Source: Metridium senile (taxonomy: Eukaryota > Cnidaria > Anthozoa > Actiniaria > Metridiidae). Taken from it: 64,000 nucleotides of DNA. This document shows positions 1-11,210 of the stretch, piece by piece (positions within the stretch are counted from its first letter, which is position 1; each line of letters opens with the position of its first letter). A program made the translations under genes and the position numbers. The notes beneath the pieces are model-generated. The model did no database searches and was not told the DNA's origin. It saw only the letters and a program-made list of their open reading frames with translations. The stretch spans positions 6,079,961 to 6,143,960 of the forward strand of contig OX459108.1 in assembly GCA_949775045.1 (NCBI GenBank), written 5' to 3'.

Positions 1-199
1 ACAACAAACAAATGCAATTGTTTTAATGTGTTTTTGATATTGGATTACGTAAAATTATTATATAAATCCTGAAAGCTGTGCATACTATAAATCCCCCCCC
101 ATCCCCCCGCATGTCTTGAATTGAATGTGAATAGAATGAATATTTTTAGCGATGAGGCATGGTTTGTGTACTTCTTTCCACAGGAGACGAATAATGCTA

Positions 200-3100
200 C
201 TAGTTTTCAACAGTCTGGTAGTTGGCTGAAGACGAAAGCAAGTGATCCGTGTTGGGATTGCTGCTTCCACGACCCTTTTTGCGGCGCAAAGTAACAACTA
301 CCACAAGAACCAGGATCGCAGCACCAGCTATGACACCAATTGTAATCACGGCTGCCGACCCTGGCGACATTTTGTCGTCTTTGCGTCGCGTAGAAGAGGT
401 GGTGGACTTGGTGCCTGGTTCGATGATGTCCATAGAAGCCTTTAATTTCTCAATGGCACCTTTCTTGATGTCTTTCTCCGCCATGAACTTCATCATTGTA
501 CTGGAAATTAGATGAAAAATATATATGAAACCCAATAATACATCCATCCATCCATCCATCTATCCATCCATCCCACCCAATTCATCAATCCATCTAACCA
601 TCCATCCGTCCATCCATTCACTAAATAATAACAAATATTCTAAATTCTACCTACCTTTTTGTCGCTTGAATCCAGTTCAAAGAATCGGGCTCCTTGAACC
701 ACACTTTGCCGGTGTCATCGTTAACTATGGCCAGCGGTATCGTAATGTTGTAGTTCATCTTGGGTGGTGATCGGAACGGTGGTCTTTTGATGGTCGGAAG
801 ACCCTGTACTGAAAGGGAATTGGCTTTCACACAATAGTTGATCTCACAGTTCTCGTCTATGACGCCCAGATGTTGGGAGTACCCCGTGGGGCAGTGTTTG
901 GGCCAGCTAGAGGAGCCAGCATTGTACAAAGCACTTTCTAAACCTACATAACAATACAGAAAGGATATTAAGTGAGACAAACCGGAGAAAAACTTTCAAA
1001 GAGATAGTTAATTCATCAATGCAGCATGAATTTTCAGTCCGCTTTAAATAGTGAACTTCAAGTTTAAAGTACCAAACCTTCAATGCTCATCCCAACCCGC
1101 TAAAAGAACCTAGGCAACCACAATGCATTATTATTTTTTACATTCAAAATAAACCTTAGAAGCCTACACAAATATCTTAAATGTAGTATCGTAAATGTAA
1201 AAATACAGCATAATAATGGAAACATAATGGAAATGTATTAGGCCAATGAAGCCGTCATTTTCTCTGCCAGAGAAATGACAAGCATTGATTTGCAAATCCA
1301 GTTCCACCGTGGATGTTTAACCTATAAGAGCGTTTTCTAAAACCATTACTTCTCTATTCTTACGTTATCAATTCACGTTTAAAGATATTTGTGTAAAGAT
1401 TTCTAACAAAACTAACGTGAATATGAACAAAGCAATGTATCTTTTGTAACTTGATTCAAGTCACACGTTTCCACCAAAAAAATGTCATACCTGGTCCATT
1501 GGCTAGTAAAGTAGTCTTTTTAAAAGCCAGGGGATTTCCGGCACTACAGCTGAAGAATCCAGCAAAAGGCAATGAATATTGAGCAGCCAGTTCGTAGTCA
1601 TCACTGATGCAGACGTACATCCCTTCAGGGCCGAACCGCTGGGGGTAGAACTTGGGGGGACAACTGGCGGTTCCTGTGAGTGGATTCGTCGCTATCTTGG
1701 TGTATAAACCACCGAACAAGTAACCTGAGTGATCCTTTACTGGACCTAGTGGAGAAAGCAATCTCGCAATCATGAACAGAATGTTTTAAGGAAGGAAGGA
1801 AGGAAGGAAGGAAGGAAGGAAGGAAGGAAGGAAGGATGCATATATTTTTCTCACCTCTGGCAACGCACCAATATGTGTCGTACCTTGCATAACCACAATC
1901 ATTATGACAACTCTTGAATACCCACCAACCATGGCACTCCCGATGGCAAGTGGTTGGTGTGAGCCCCTGGTGTACGAGAACGGCGTCGTATCCATCAGGA
2001 CATGCGTAGTTATTCGTCTTAGGGTTTTTCTGTTGGAATGCACCACATGGGTTGCTGCTTGGGCTCCCTGTGGTAACAAGATTTGACATCAACTCATTTC
2101 AAGGACATTCTGAGCCTCATTTCAATAACGTTCACTTGAAAAGCTACTAAGCTAAAACCGAAGGGATTATAGGTAGATGTGTTTCACATGCCAGGGTCGC
2201 GTATTTTGATCCCTGACCCCTTGATCTCTGAATTTATTCATAAGATCCCGATCCCTCTTCTGTGATATCTGGCTCCAGCTGATTTGCGGACTATGTGATC
2301 CCGATCCCAGGCATGTGATCCCTGATCTCACATCCCTCGTCACGACCCTGACATGGTACAACGGCTTGGTAAATATCGATGGACTTGAGTTCTTTTACCA
2401 CTTACAGTTTCACCTGCCTGAAATTTGTTTCATAAAGATTTTGATATTTGTTGGAAATGAAATGATTTCCATGATCCTCAGCAGTCTCAGGCTTTAAAGG
2501 TTATTGATGACTAACTTTATTGAAATATATATACATAATAAAGCAACTATACCTGATACTGAGCAAGTCTGGTAAACACCACCAAATGTGAAGTTGTTGT
2601 AGGGAGACTTGCAGGAATGATCATCAAGAACGGCCTGGAAGTTGAAGTTCGGTGAGCTGGCATCTGTACATCCTTTGATGCTGTTGTGTGTGTAATAACT
2701 CTTGATGGAACTCAACACAAATTGACTTAAGCCCATTGCAAGAACCTCGGGAAGCTCCGGCAAAGCCGCGGGCGTGATAGCATAGTGTAGTGGATCACCA
2801 GATTTATCAACAGCAACCAAGTTATTTGGTAAACCATCTTCCCATTGGTTGATAGAAAAGTTAGCCCGATAGGGTGGTCCACCGTTGGTATGGATCTTTG
2901 AATGTGCAACGTTTTTGAGATAAGTGTCCAAATCTTTCGTCTCGGTTTTATGTGTGTACGAAGCACTGAAGCCAAACGATCCAAAGAAAGATGCACTCGC
3001 TGAAGCAGTGATCTTACTCTTGTCCATGTTAAATGTAGCAGCATACGTCGTTTTAACATGGTCAATTTTAGCCAGAATCGCCCCAGCATCGATACTTGTC

Positions 3101-3780
3101 ACATAGTGAGTTCCATAATCTCGTACAAGTAAGTCAGCCATGTATCGTGCCATGGCTGTGTTATTACACTGTAGATTAGCAGCGATATCCAGCAGTCTTG
3201 ACTTGAAGTCTGGGTGTAACTGCATATCGGGTTGTGCTTTGACGGTGTAAAACTTGTATCTGAGCTGTACTCGAGTTGTGACTGCCTTATCTTCCACTTG
3301 ATGTTTCTTGACCGATTCGAATTCTGAGGAGAATTTACCCCCGAGGCTAACACCGAATATAGATCCATGTGCTTCTGCGTTGATAGAATTCGAAGTCATT
3401 GACGAGTAATTATTCCAGTGATCGAAATATTCAGAATTCAAGACCACATTGCTTTCCTTTAGAGCTACTACATAGGTGTTATCTGGGATCAAATATTTAC
3501 CATCCTCGCTGGTCAAACACTGAGAATAATTCTTCCAAACTACCATTCCCATGTTGAGATTTCGTAGATTGTCCCAGCCTGTCCCGGGAAGGACCTCCAT
3601 ACGAAGTAAATCCTTGTTGTCTCCTTGCAGACAGTACCTTGGATCGCCGGCTGGATATGTGTACTTCGACGGGAAACTGGCAGGCACATCCTTGGAACAC
3701 TGTTGAGCAGCTTCATCTTCTTTACCCGCTACTAAACCTAGCAGAATTATGCCGAGAGAGAAAGCAACTGTAGTCTTCAT
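200..3780 (-). CDS. MPEG1: MPEG1 / perforin-2 (MACPF pore-forming immune effector), 5 exons
   Basis: Perforin-2 is an endosomal/phagosomal transmembrane pore former used against engulfed bacteria. Exons on the minus strand are 3780-2553, 2067-1855, 1745-1491, 943-655 and 500-200, all with GT-AG borders. They join in frame to about 761 aa, against roughly 716 in human. Residues 1-19 are a signal peptide. The MACPF domain spans about 120-330, with its YGTHY signature near residue 221 followed by a Gly/Ala/Ser-rich stretch. Exons 2-4 encode the Cys-rich P2-type ectodomain. Exon 5 encodes a Ser/Thr stalk, one membrane helix (about 710-732), an RRKK stop-transfer motif and a short tail with a YQTV motif. 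The start is the first Met before the signal peptide. Introns 1-3 are phase 1 and intron 4 is phase 2. No break is seen. The family is clear; the exact paralogue is inferred. Confidence 0.93.
541..625. repeat. (CATC)n microsatellite in MPEG1 intron 4
   Basis: An imperfect tetranucleotide tract of CATC units lies between exons 4 and 5 of the MPEG1 gene. In gene orientation it starts about 30 bases after the exon 4 donor at 653-654. The tract is interrupted by single-base changes, so it is an older array. Confidence 0.9.
1789..1836. repeat. (AAGG)n microsatellite in MPEG1 intron 2
   Basis: A nearly perfect tetranucleotide array of about 12 units. In gene orientation it starts about 18 bases after the exon 2 donor at 1853-1854, so it fills most of the short intron between exons 2 and 3. 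Confidence 0.95.
2190..2345. repeat. GATCCC-rich degenerate repeat in MPEG1 intron 1
   Basis: The segment reiterates GATCCC, GATCCCGATCCC and CTGATC-type words at irregular spacing. It looks like a decayed tandem or dispersed repeat. No coding potential is evident in it. Confidence 0.45.
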
Positions 3781-4113
3781 GATGGTGAATGATGTAGTTC
3801 TTTGGTTTTACTGTCTTTTAAATAAACAATATTGAAAGTCACATGATTGTAATATGACAACAGATGCATGCATGCAGGAAAATGTAAACGGGCCAGCGGA
3901 TCAACGGACCGACGGACCATTTTAGAAATGCCTATTTTCTTTTTGTTTCAAACCGCATCAAACTAATCCGAGAAAATTATTACTAAATGATACGATGAAG
4001 TACACGAAGTTTTTTAAAATATATAAATTTCACTTTATAAATGGAAAAGTAAGTAAACTAGTATATAAACGATAGTATAAACGGTAATATAATCAAATAC
4101 ACCGTAAAAAATG

Positions 4114-4420
4114 TTACAGCGGTTCTCAGTCACACGTGCACCGCTCGCATAAAAAGCACCGCTAAAAAACGTGAAGTTGGTGGACGTCAATGAAACTGTG
4201 TTTACAAGAAGCATGGTGTTTTTACTTCAGTCGGGCTGCGAAACATATCTGAATCCGACGAAGAGGTTGTTGTAGGAATTCAGACATGTTTTGCAATCCG
4301 ACTTAAGTAAAAACACCATCGGCGTCTTGTAAACACAGTTTGATTGACGTCCACCAACTTCACGTTTTATAGCGGTGCTTTTTATGCGAGCGGTGCACGT
4401 GTGACTGAGAACTGCTGTAA
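4114..4420. mobile_element. 307-bp MITE with long inverted repeats, family A, copy 1
   Basis: The unit begins TTACAGCGGTTCTCAG and ends CTGAGAACTGCTGTAA, and about 150 bp of each half is the reverse complement of the other. Two further copies lie at 34671-34988 and 51100-51408. The TA next to a CAG start at both ends fits a Tc1/mariner-type target duplication, but that is inference. No ORF is present. Confidence 0.85.
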
Positions 4421-5042
4421 CTTGAATTTGCTTTTAATTTTACTTTACTTATTTAAGAAGTTCATGTACTTTTCCTTAAATTAAAAGATTTATTGAGGAG
4501 GATAACCATTACATTCCTACATTCGCCAACGTGGTAATTTTCCCGTGAAATATCAATACGATTTTGCTAAGGTAACCAGTTACATTCAGATTTTTTTTTC
4601 TCGGATTAATTTGAAACGATATAAAATACATATGGTTTGTTTTCTTATTTTTTTATATTTTTTTATATTTTTTGTCCATCCGACTTTTCCCAATGGTCCG
4701 TTTGTCCGTTGTCCCGTTTGAATGTTTTTCAAAAACCCGATGTTTAGGGGAACTCCCTTCTGGAGTTTCCGGTGACGAATTAATTTCACTTTTTTAAAGC
4801 TTTTGTTTTGCATGGTTTCGACTTTCGATGTGACTCATGTGAGCTAGCAGTATTTTAGAAATAAACCGTTTGTGTTGTAACATAGAGAGACAGGGAATAA
4901 GGTATCATAATTGTGTGTGTGTGTGTGTCGGTCAAAACGTGTAAATATCTGTATATTTTGATCTCAGTCCAACCATGGAGATTATTGGGGGTTTCCCCCA
5001 TTGGTCTTGTGATTCTCGAAAGGTCAACATCCGAGATCATTT

Positions 5043-5303
5043 TATACAGCTATTTCAATAAACGTTGAATACTGAATAGTGCATTCCAAGACCAAAGGGC
5101 ATTGTGGGTCTAATTATTTTGAATTATACCATAAATATCAGTACAGCGCTATTTACTCCCCATAACTATAGCTCGTATGTTGTTTTTAATGGAATGTACT
5201 AAGAATGAAATAACTTATTATTATTTATTTTACTTTAAACAATATTAAATGCCCTAAATGCATTTCGGTCTTGGTTTGCACTATTCAGTATTAGCTGTAT
5301 ACA
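5043..5303. mobile_element. ~260-bp MITE, family B, copy 1
   Basis: The left end (TATACAGCT, then ACTGAATAGTGCATTCC and AAGACC) is inverted at the right end (GGTCTTGG, then GCACTATTCAGTAT and AGCTGTATA). A related copy in the opposite orientation lies around 41478-41876. The ORF that spans it is not credible as a gene. Confidence 0.75.
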
Positions 5304-6035
5304 GCGAGGGATATTGTTCCTCGGTAAATGTTTCGGTTCGTCAATTTTCCTTTCCGGACAGAAGATACACAGACAGATACAGCATGTCACGTAAAACTCG
5401 TGCGGAATTGAGGGAAAGTTTTTGTCATCAACACAAATAGAAGAAGTCCAAAAGATAATATCAGCTGTCTAAATTATTTAGGTTATAAAAGCTACTGTGC
5501 ACGTATAGAAACACACCGGCCAAACACAGAGGGCATTAAGCCATGCTTCTATGACTTCTATGATTGAACGAATACGCATTTGAGAACAAGCTAAGATTTT
5601 CTTTATGTTCATACAAGATTAAGGAGAGAGGTATATCAGAAATATACAGTCTGTTACGACAAGTTTCAAGAGCTGCCTTCTAAGAAAACACGAACTTCTT
5701 CTAGCAGTTTCCATTTCCTTTTGTGTTTAGATCTATAAGGCTAATGTATTCACAATTCAAACTTTTTTGAACCAACTATATACAAGTAGTTTAAAAATCA
5801 TAAACAAGTAAAAGCATCAGCAAAATATACAAAGAATAGAAACTGAGAAAAGAAAAGAGAAAAAAGAAAGGTGATCGGAAGAAAAGAAAAAAAAATAAAA
5901 GAGTAAAAAAGAAAGGGAAAGGAAAGAAAAGAAAAAAAGAAAAGAAAAGAAGAGAAAAAAAAAAAAACAGAAAAGAAAAGAAAACGTATATTCAATACCC
6001 TGATTTTAATAACTATGCTTATAAGACTGTCTAGA
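5304..6035. other. Intergenic, no gene seen
   Basis: AT-rich sequence between the family B MITE and the left inverted repeat of the FEN-like element. From 5800 to 5985 it is almost pure A/G on the plus strand (GAAAA/AAAGA units), a polypurine tract. No coding signal is recognised. Confidence 0.6.
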
Positions 6036-6930
6036 ATGCATTTAAAGTCAACGCAACGGCTCCACGCATGAACACTTTTGAAAATACTATTCGATTATTC
6101 AAAATGAATATTCGAATCTTTATTTTCAAAGTTGAAAAAATATATGTTCCAGGAAAGGAAATCTATATTCCGTTTGCTTGTGTGCATATAGTGTGGGGCC
6201 TTGTGTAGCAAAAAAGGCTCCCGTGGGATTTTTTTGATCATTTTAGTTTCTATACGGGAATCGATACCTTAGGGCACGCTGAACTCAAAAAAATTTGTCA
6301 CCATTTTTTTCGAGCATGGTGACGTCATTTTATGCTAATTATTCGTGACGTCATCATGTAAATGGCCATTTTTCAAAAAAAAACTGATCAAATCTACCAC
6401 AAAGAAGAAAAACATGTAAAAAATTATAAAAATTAAATAGTTAGCATAACTATCAATAAACGCTGTAGTTTATGCCAGGTTTGATGATATTGACAAATTG
6501 TGATGTAAAATACAGGATTTCGTGTCATAATATTCAAGTAAAATACATAAATTAAGTGTAAATAATGATTTTAATTAGACCGGGCTTCCTGTGGAATTTG
6601 GCTCATTAAATTCCATCTTTTTACTTACTGAAAGATCACTAAATAAAACATTTAGAACTGAAAAAAAAATATCAGAACATTGTTGGTTTCTCATTATAGA
6701 AGGTAGTCAAAACATAAAAAGTGGATTTAATTTTGATGTTTTACGTTTCGATCTCTTTCGTCACTGCATGCCTTCCAAGAGGGCAGCCATATTGTTTTCT
6801 TGTGCAGCAATTTCATCTTGTGATACCAAAAATATGGTAAGTACAATGGAAAAAATTTCTTAGGTTGATGCATTTAGTTATAATGAACATTTTTATAAAA
6901 GTTATTAAGTAAAAAATTACTTTTAACACA

Positions 6931-8901
6931 GCAGCCAGAAGCCATAGCCAGGTGGTTCCTTATTGCACCTGAACTTAGTCGTCTTGCAACAGAAGCAGAG
7001 TTTCTTGTTGGTGATCAATGTCAGTTCATTCAAGAACTCATCATCACGATCTATCTGATGCTGTCATCCTTCGCTACAATGTTAACATACACAAGCTAAA
7101 GGAAATTCTTCAAGCAAATAATCCTTTCTTAGTTCAGGAACCAAACTTGCAGAATATCCTTACGAAAACTGTAATGCCAGAAACAGTCAAGGACGCATTT
7201 TTATCAAGAAATGAAAAAGGTCAGGATCTCTCTAGTTCATTTGTTAATGAGAGAATCGTCAACGGCAAGCTAAGCGTTTATAGTCCTACGAAGAAAGCAA
7301 AGATGCAGACGTGGAAGAAAGCATGTGCAGCTGCAAAAAGAGCAAGAAAACAGCAGGTGTTACAGATCTTCGAGATGACAGGGCATTATTTGCACGATTC
7401 CTAGTCGTTGTTCTTTCCCGACCAGAGATTGATTTGAAAGAAAGCATAAGCGAATTTGAGCTTTCTTCATTTCCAAGAGCCTTGTTCAGTTCAGATGGTA
7501 AGCTGCGTCGTTGCACTAATAAGAGCAAGCTTCTACACATCCTAGAGAATATGCTGCCACAGCCACTGCCCAACATCCAGCGCTCTGTAGAGGAAACACA
7601 GAATCCCAAGAGAGTCGTTATAATCGATGGCATGGCCGTAGTTCAGTCGATGGGTAAACCTACTTGGGTCAGGATTGGCAAAGACCTTGCAACGCATTTC
7701 TTTGGAATAATAGACGGTAGGGCAAGAGACTGTGATAAAGTCCACATCATTTTTGATCGATGTGACATGCCAAACTCCCTCAAAGAGGGAACTCGTCAGT
7801 TTCGTCAAGGAAGCTCCAAAGCTATGGTCTATAACATCTCTGGTGATGCAGTCATTGAAAAGATCATGATGAGACAGCTTTTAAGCTGCAGCACAAACAA
7901 GGAAGCATTAGCAATGTTCTTTTCATCTCATATCATGGAGTGCACGAGAGAAAAACAGAAAACCTACATCGTGACAGCGAAGGGTGAATGCTGGTCTAAC
8001 AAATTGTCTGTTGAGCACCTCAAGAGCAACCACGAAGAAGCAGACACGAGAATGTTGCTGCATGCTGTAGATGCCACAGAAAGAGGTGCGACATCAATTG
8101 AAATTCAAAGTGCTGATACAGATGTCATAGTGCTTGCATTGTGGATTTACAAGAGCCTATGTAAAGATTCAACGCTAGTCGTTGGCACAGGAGGTAAATG
8201 TAGACCCATCCCTTTGGGACCATTGTACGACGCTGTGGGAGATCAACTTGTGAAAGCCTTGCCAGGATTCCATGCCTTAACTGGATGTGATCAAACGGGA
8301 TCAATATGTGGCAAAGCAAAAGTCTCTGCTAGAATGTTCTCAAGAAGTCAAGCCAATCGATACTACATGCCGATTCTCTTGCCTGGGAATCTCTGACATC
8401 ATTGAAGATGACGTCTCAAGATTACTAGAGGTCTTTATGTGTCAGTTATATTTACCCTCTACCAGTATAACAACAGTTAAGGAACTGCGTTGGTTCTTGT
8501 TCAGCAAACGGCAGTACACTGATGAGAAATTACCGCCAACACAAGCAGCGCTGAAACAGATGATCAAGAGAGCAAACTATGTTACGTTAGTCTGGAAATG
8601 CTGTGACGTTGCGTGCCCTGTTCTTCCTAGTCCAACTTCTTATGGCTGAAATCAAGACGGAAATCAGTTACAGCCTATTCCATCTACACTGCTTCCTGCA
8701 CCAAAGGCTGTGCTTGAGTTGGTAAAGTTCCATTGCAAAGGAAAGTGCGCAACCATGAAATGCTCATGCAGGAAGTACAACTTGAAATATACAGATATGT
8801 GTGGGAACTGTGACTCTGAATGTGAAAAAAAGGACAGTGAAGAAACATGCCCTGCCAATGAAGATGACGGAAGCCAAGACGAGGAAGACCTGGTGATCTA
8901 G
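6931..8901 (+). pseudogene. Broken gene of a FEN/XPG-like PIN nuclease family with C-terminal CXC-like Cys-rich tail
   Basis: Pieces of one protein lie in shifting frames: about 6931-7200 (AIARWFL-type segment), 7018-7404, 7311-8396, 8287-8649 and 8650-8901. They match a multicopy metazoan family that I know as uncharacterised. Acidic motifs fall in the order and context of FEN1/EXO1-type nucleases: VVIIDGMAVVQ (about 7610), HEEADTRM (about 8030), SADTDVIVLAL (about 8110) and ALTGCDQT (about 8275). FEN1 has comparable EAE, DxD and GxD motifs. The end encodes a CSCRKYNLKYTDMCGNC segment resembling half of a tesmin/TSO1 CXC domain. Frame changes near 7050, 7380 and 8350 and a stop near 8647 show decay unless unseen introns explain them. 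The nuclease assignment is inference from motifs. Confidence 0.7.
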
Positions 8902-9194
8902 CAGATAAAAGAACTTTAACTGAAAACGATCTGTACACCACAAACCAATCACCATAGCACCGAACCGGCCATGTTGCGTGTTTCAAATGACATTATAAAA
9001 TTCATGAATAATTAATGAGAATTTTACAAAAGAACTCAATGCCGTGACGAGTTCTGTAAATCTCATACAGATTTCGTCCTGATTTGCATAAGTTTCAACT
9101 TGAATTTTCTCGGCCAGATTTACATTTATCTTGACAATTTTATTAAATATGAAAGAACTAACGTTGGACTTTCATAAGTTCTATACAATATTCG

Positions 9195-9280
9195 CGTCCG
9201 ATCTGTATCCGATATACAATGGCTCGTCTTCGACTCGCCGTTGTATATCGGATACAGATCGGCCGCTCATATTGTATATA
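9195..9280. repeat. Hairpin with ~21-bp arms
   Basis: CGATCTGTATCCGATATACAA is followed after about 20 bases by its exact reverse complement. It sits between the FEN-like pseudogene and the LINE fragment and may be the core of a small inverted-repeat element. Confidence 0.7.
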
Positions 9281-9289
9281 TTACTTATC

Positions 9290-10560
9290 CTAGTCCTGGA
9301 TAACCAAAATGAAATTCTACTTGCAATGCTCTCATCAGCGTTCGATACCATAGATCACGGTATCCTTTTGGACAGACTGCGGAACCGGTTTGGTCTAAGA
9401 AATACTGCCCTAGCCTGGGTTGAGTCGTATTTGTCAGGTCGCACACAATCAGTTGTCATCAACCACACCAGGTCGAGTCCATCTGACGTGTTGTATGGTG
9501 TTCCTCAGGGCTCATTCATTGTTGTTCACATTCTATGTGGCGCTAATCGAAGATATCATTCGCCAACATGGACTTCAATCAATGATCTACGTTGAATTGA
9601 CGACACGCAAATGTATCTCGCCGTGCAAAGAACAGATCAGACATCTCGTATCAGTCAACTAGAGCTCTGCGCAAAAGATATCACACAGTGGTTGATGGCA
9701 AATAAGTTATCATGCAACTCTTCTAAGACCGAAGTCATTCATTTTTCGTCGCGCTTCGTTCCCCGGACACAAATTGAAATGCATGTAAATATAGACAGCT
9801 CTGAGATAAAGACCAAGTCCAATATACGCGATCTTGGAGTTATACTTGACCAGTACCTCACAATGTCAACATATATCAATAATATCTGCAAGTCTGTATC
9901 CTTTTCGCTTAAGCGCATCAGGAATATCCAAAAGTACCTCGATTTACCTAGCACAGAAAAACTTATCCATGCCTTTATAACTACTAAACTGGACTATTGC
10001 AACAGTCTTCTATAAGGCCTACCCAATAAAGATATCTCGAAACTTCAACACATTCCAAACTCTGCTGCTCGTCTTGTTACTAAATCTAACAAGTTTGATC
10101 ACATTACACCAATCCTATTTAACCTTCACTGGCTCCCTGTACGCAAGCGTATTACTTACAATATTATTTTGCTCACTTACAAAGTACTAAACGGGATGGC
10201 ACCTGCATACCTTGCTGACTTACTCACCTTAAACAAACCAAACAGAGTTCTCTGATCGAACGCTAATGATAACCAACACTTAATAAGACCCAAGTATATA
10301 GAACTAAAAACTACGGTTCTAGAGCATTCTCGATATGTGTTCCAGCTCTGTGGAATGAACTACCGGTGGAAATTAAGAACGCACCTTCCACTTAAGTCAT
10401 TTAAATTAAAACTTATGACATTACTTTTTAATTCCTAGAGTTTTTCTTTTTCCTTGTATTATTATTCTCATCATCATTATTTCCATATTGTTATTGTAAT
10501 CATTTCCTATTCGTTACCTATTTTTTTCCATAATATATTGTAAGAGCACTGAGAATTAAA
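9290..10560 (+). mobile_element. CR1/L2-like LINE, truncated reverse transcriptase and 3' end
   Basis: Conceptual translation gives the RT core SSAFDTIDHGILLDRL, then YLSGRTQSV and YGVPQGS. After a frame break comes the thumb region around 9611-10015 with NKLSCNSSKTEVIHF. The terminal segment near 10330-10435 resembles the WNELP...FK.KL end of CR1/L2 ORF2 proteins. The endonuclease region is missing and there are several frameshifts, so the copy is dead. It lies inside the inverted repeats of the FEN-like element and so probably inserted into it. Confidence 0.8.
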
Positions 10561-10657
10561 TCAAATTAAGAATTAAGGCAAAACCTGTGGACACAAAAAT
10601 GTTTTTGTTCTCTCAAATTACTTGACTTGTAGATAGATGATTAAGAATGTGTTTAGT

Positions 10658-10682
10658 CCCCCCCCCCCCCCCCCTCCTCCCC
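10658..10682. repeat. Poly-C tract
   Basis: A run of about 17 C residues followed by CTCCTCCC, located between the LINE tail and the right inverted repeat. Confidence 0.9.
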
Positions 10683-11210
10683 CAGCAGAAAAAATGGGAT
10701 AGCATTCAAGTACTTATAATACTTCATTTTATAGCGATTGTACTGTTAAATGATGACGTCACAAGTAATTAGCATAAAATGACGTCACCATGCTCGAAAA
10801 AAATGGTGAAATTTTTTTTTGAGTTCAGCATCCTCTAATGTATCAATTACCGTATAGAAACTAAAATGATCACAAACTTCCCACGGATTTCGAACAATCG
10901 ACTGATATTCATTTTGAATATTCGAATAATCGTTCAAAATGTGTTTCTGCGTGAGTGCGTTGACTGTAAAATATGTTCCTTCATAGAACGAAGTTGACCG
11001 TAGCCTGCGTGCTCCCCCTCTCTTCCCCAATCCCCAAGAGCCGCCACGCAGGCTAAGTTGACCGCGTTGAGCACTTGACTCCTGCTCTTGTTGGGCTTCC
11101 TGTGGATAGAGTGAAACTGGCACTACAAACCGAAAGGAAGGCCTTGCATAAACTCTCTCTGTGTTGCAAGAAGAGCAATATATCAAATCTGCTCAAAGAA
11201 TTTCGCCACA

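Larger units (their letters stand above)
6036..10971. mobile_element. Composite element with long imperfect terminal inverted repeats carrying a FEN-like gene
   Basis: The segment at about 6039-6362 is matched in reverse complement by about 10746-10971. Shared blocks run in the same order: AGTCAACGCA at the outer end, a GATTATTC/AAAATGAATAT block, CCGTGGGA, GATCATTTTAGTTTCTATACGG, GCTGAACTCAAAAAAA and GAGCATGGTGACGTCATT. The left arm has about 90 extra bases between the outer and inner blocks. Inside lie a degraded FEN/XPG-like gene (6.9-8.9 kb) and a CR1-like LINE fragment (9.29-10.56 kb). I could not establish a target-site duplication. The reading as a DNA transposon rests on the inverted repeats; the superfamily is unknown to me. 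Confidence 0.65.

Noticed and set aside
5798..5995. Phe/Ser-rich minus-strand ORF
   Set aside because: Antisense of a GAAAA polypurine tract.
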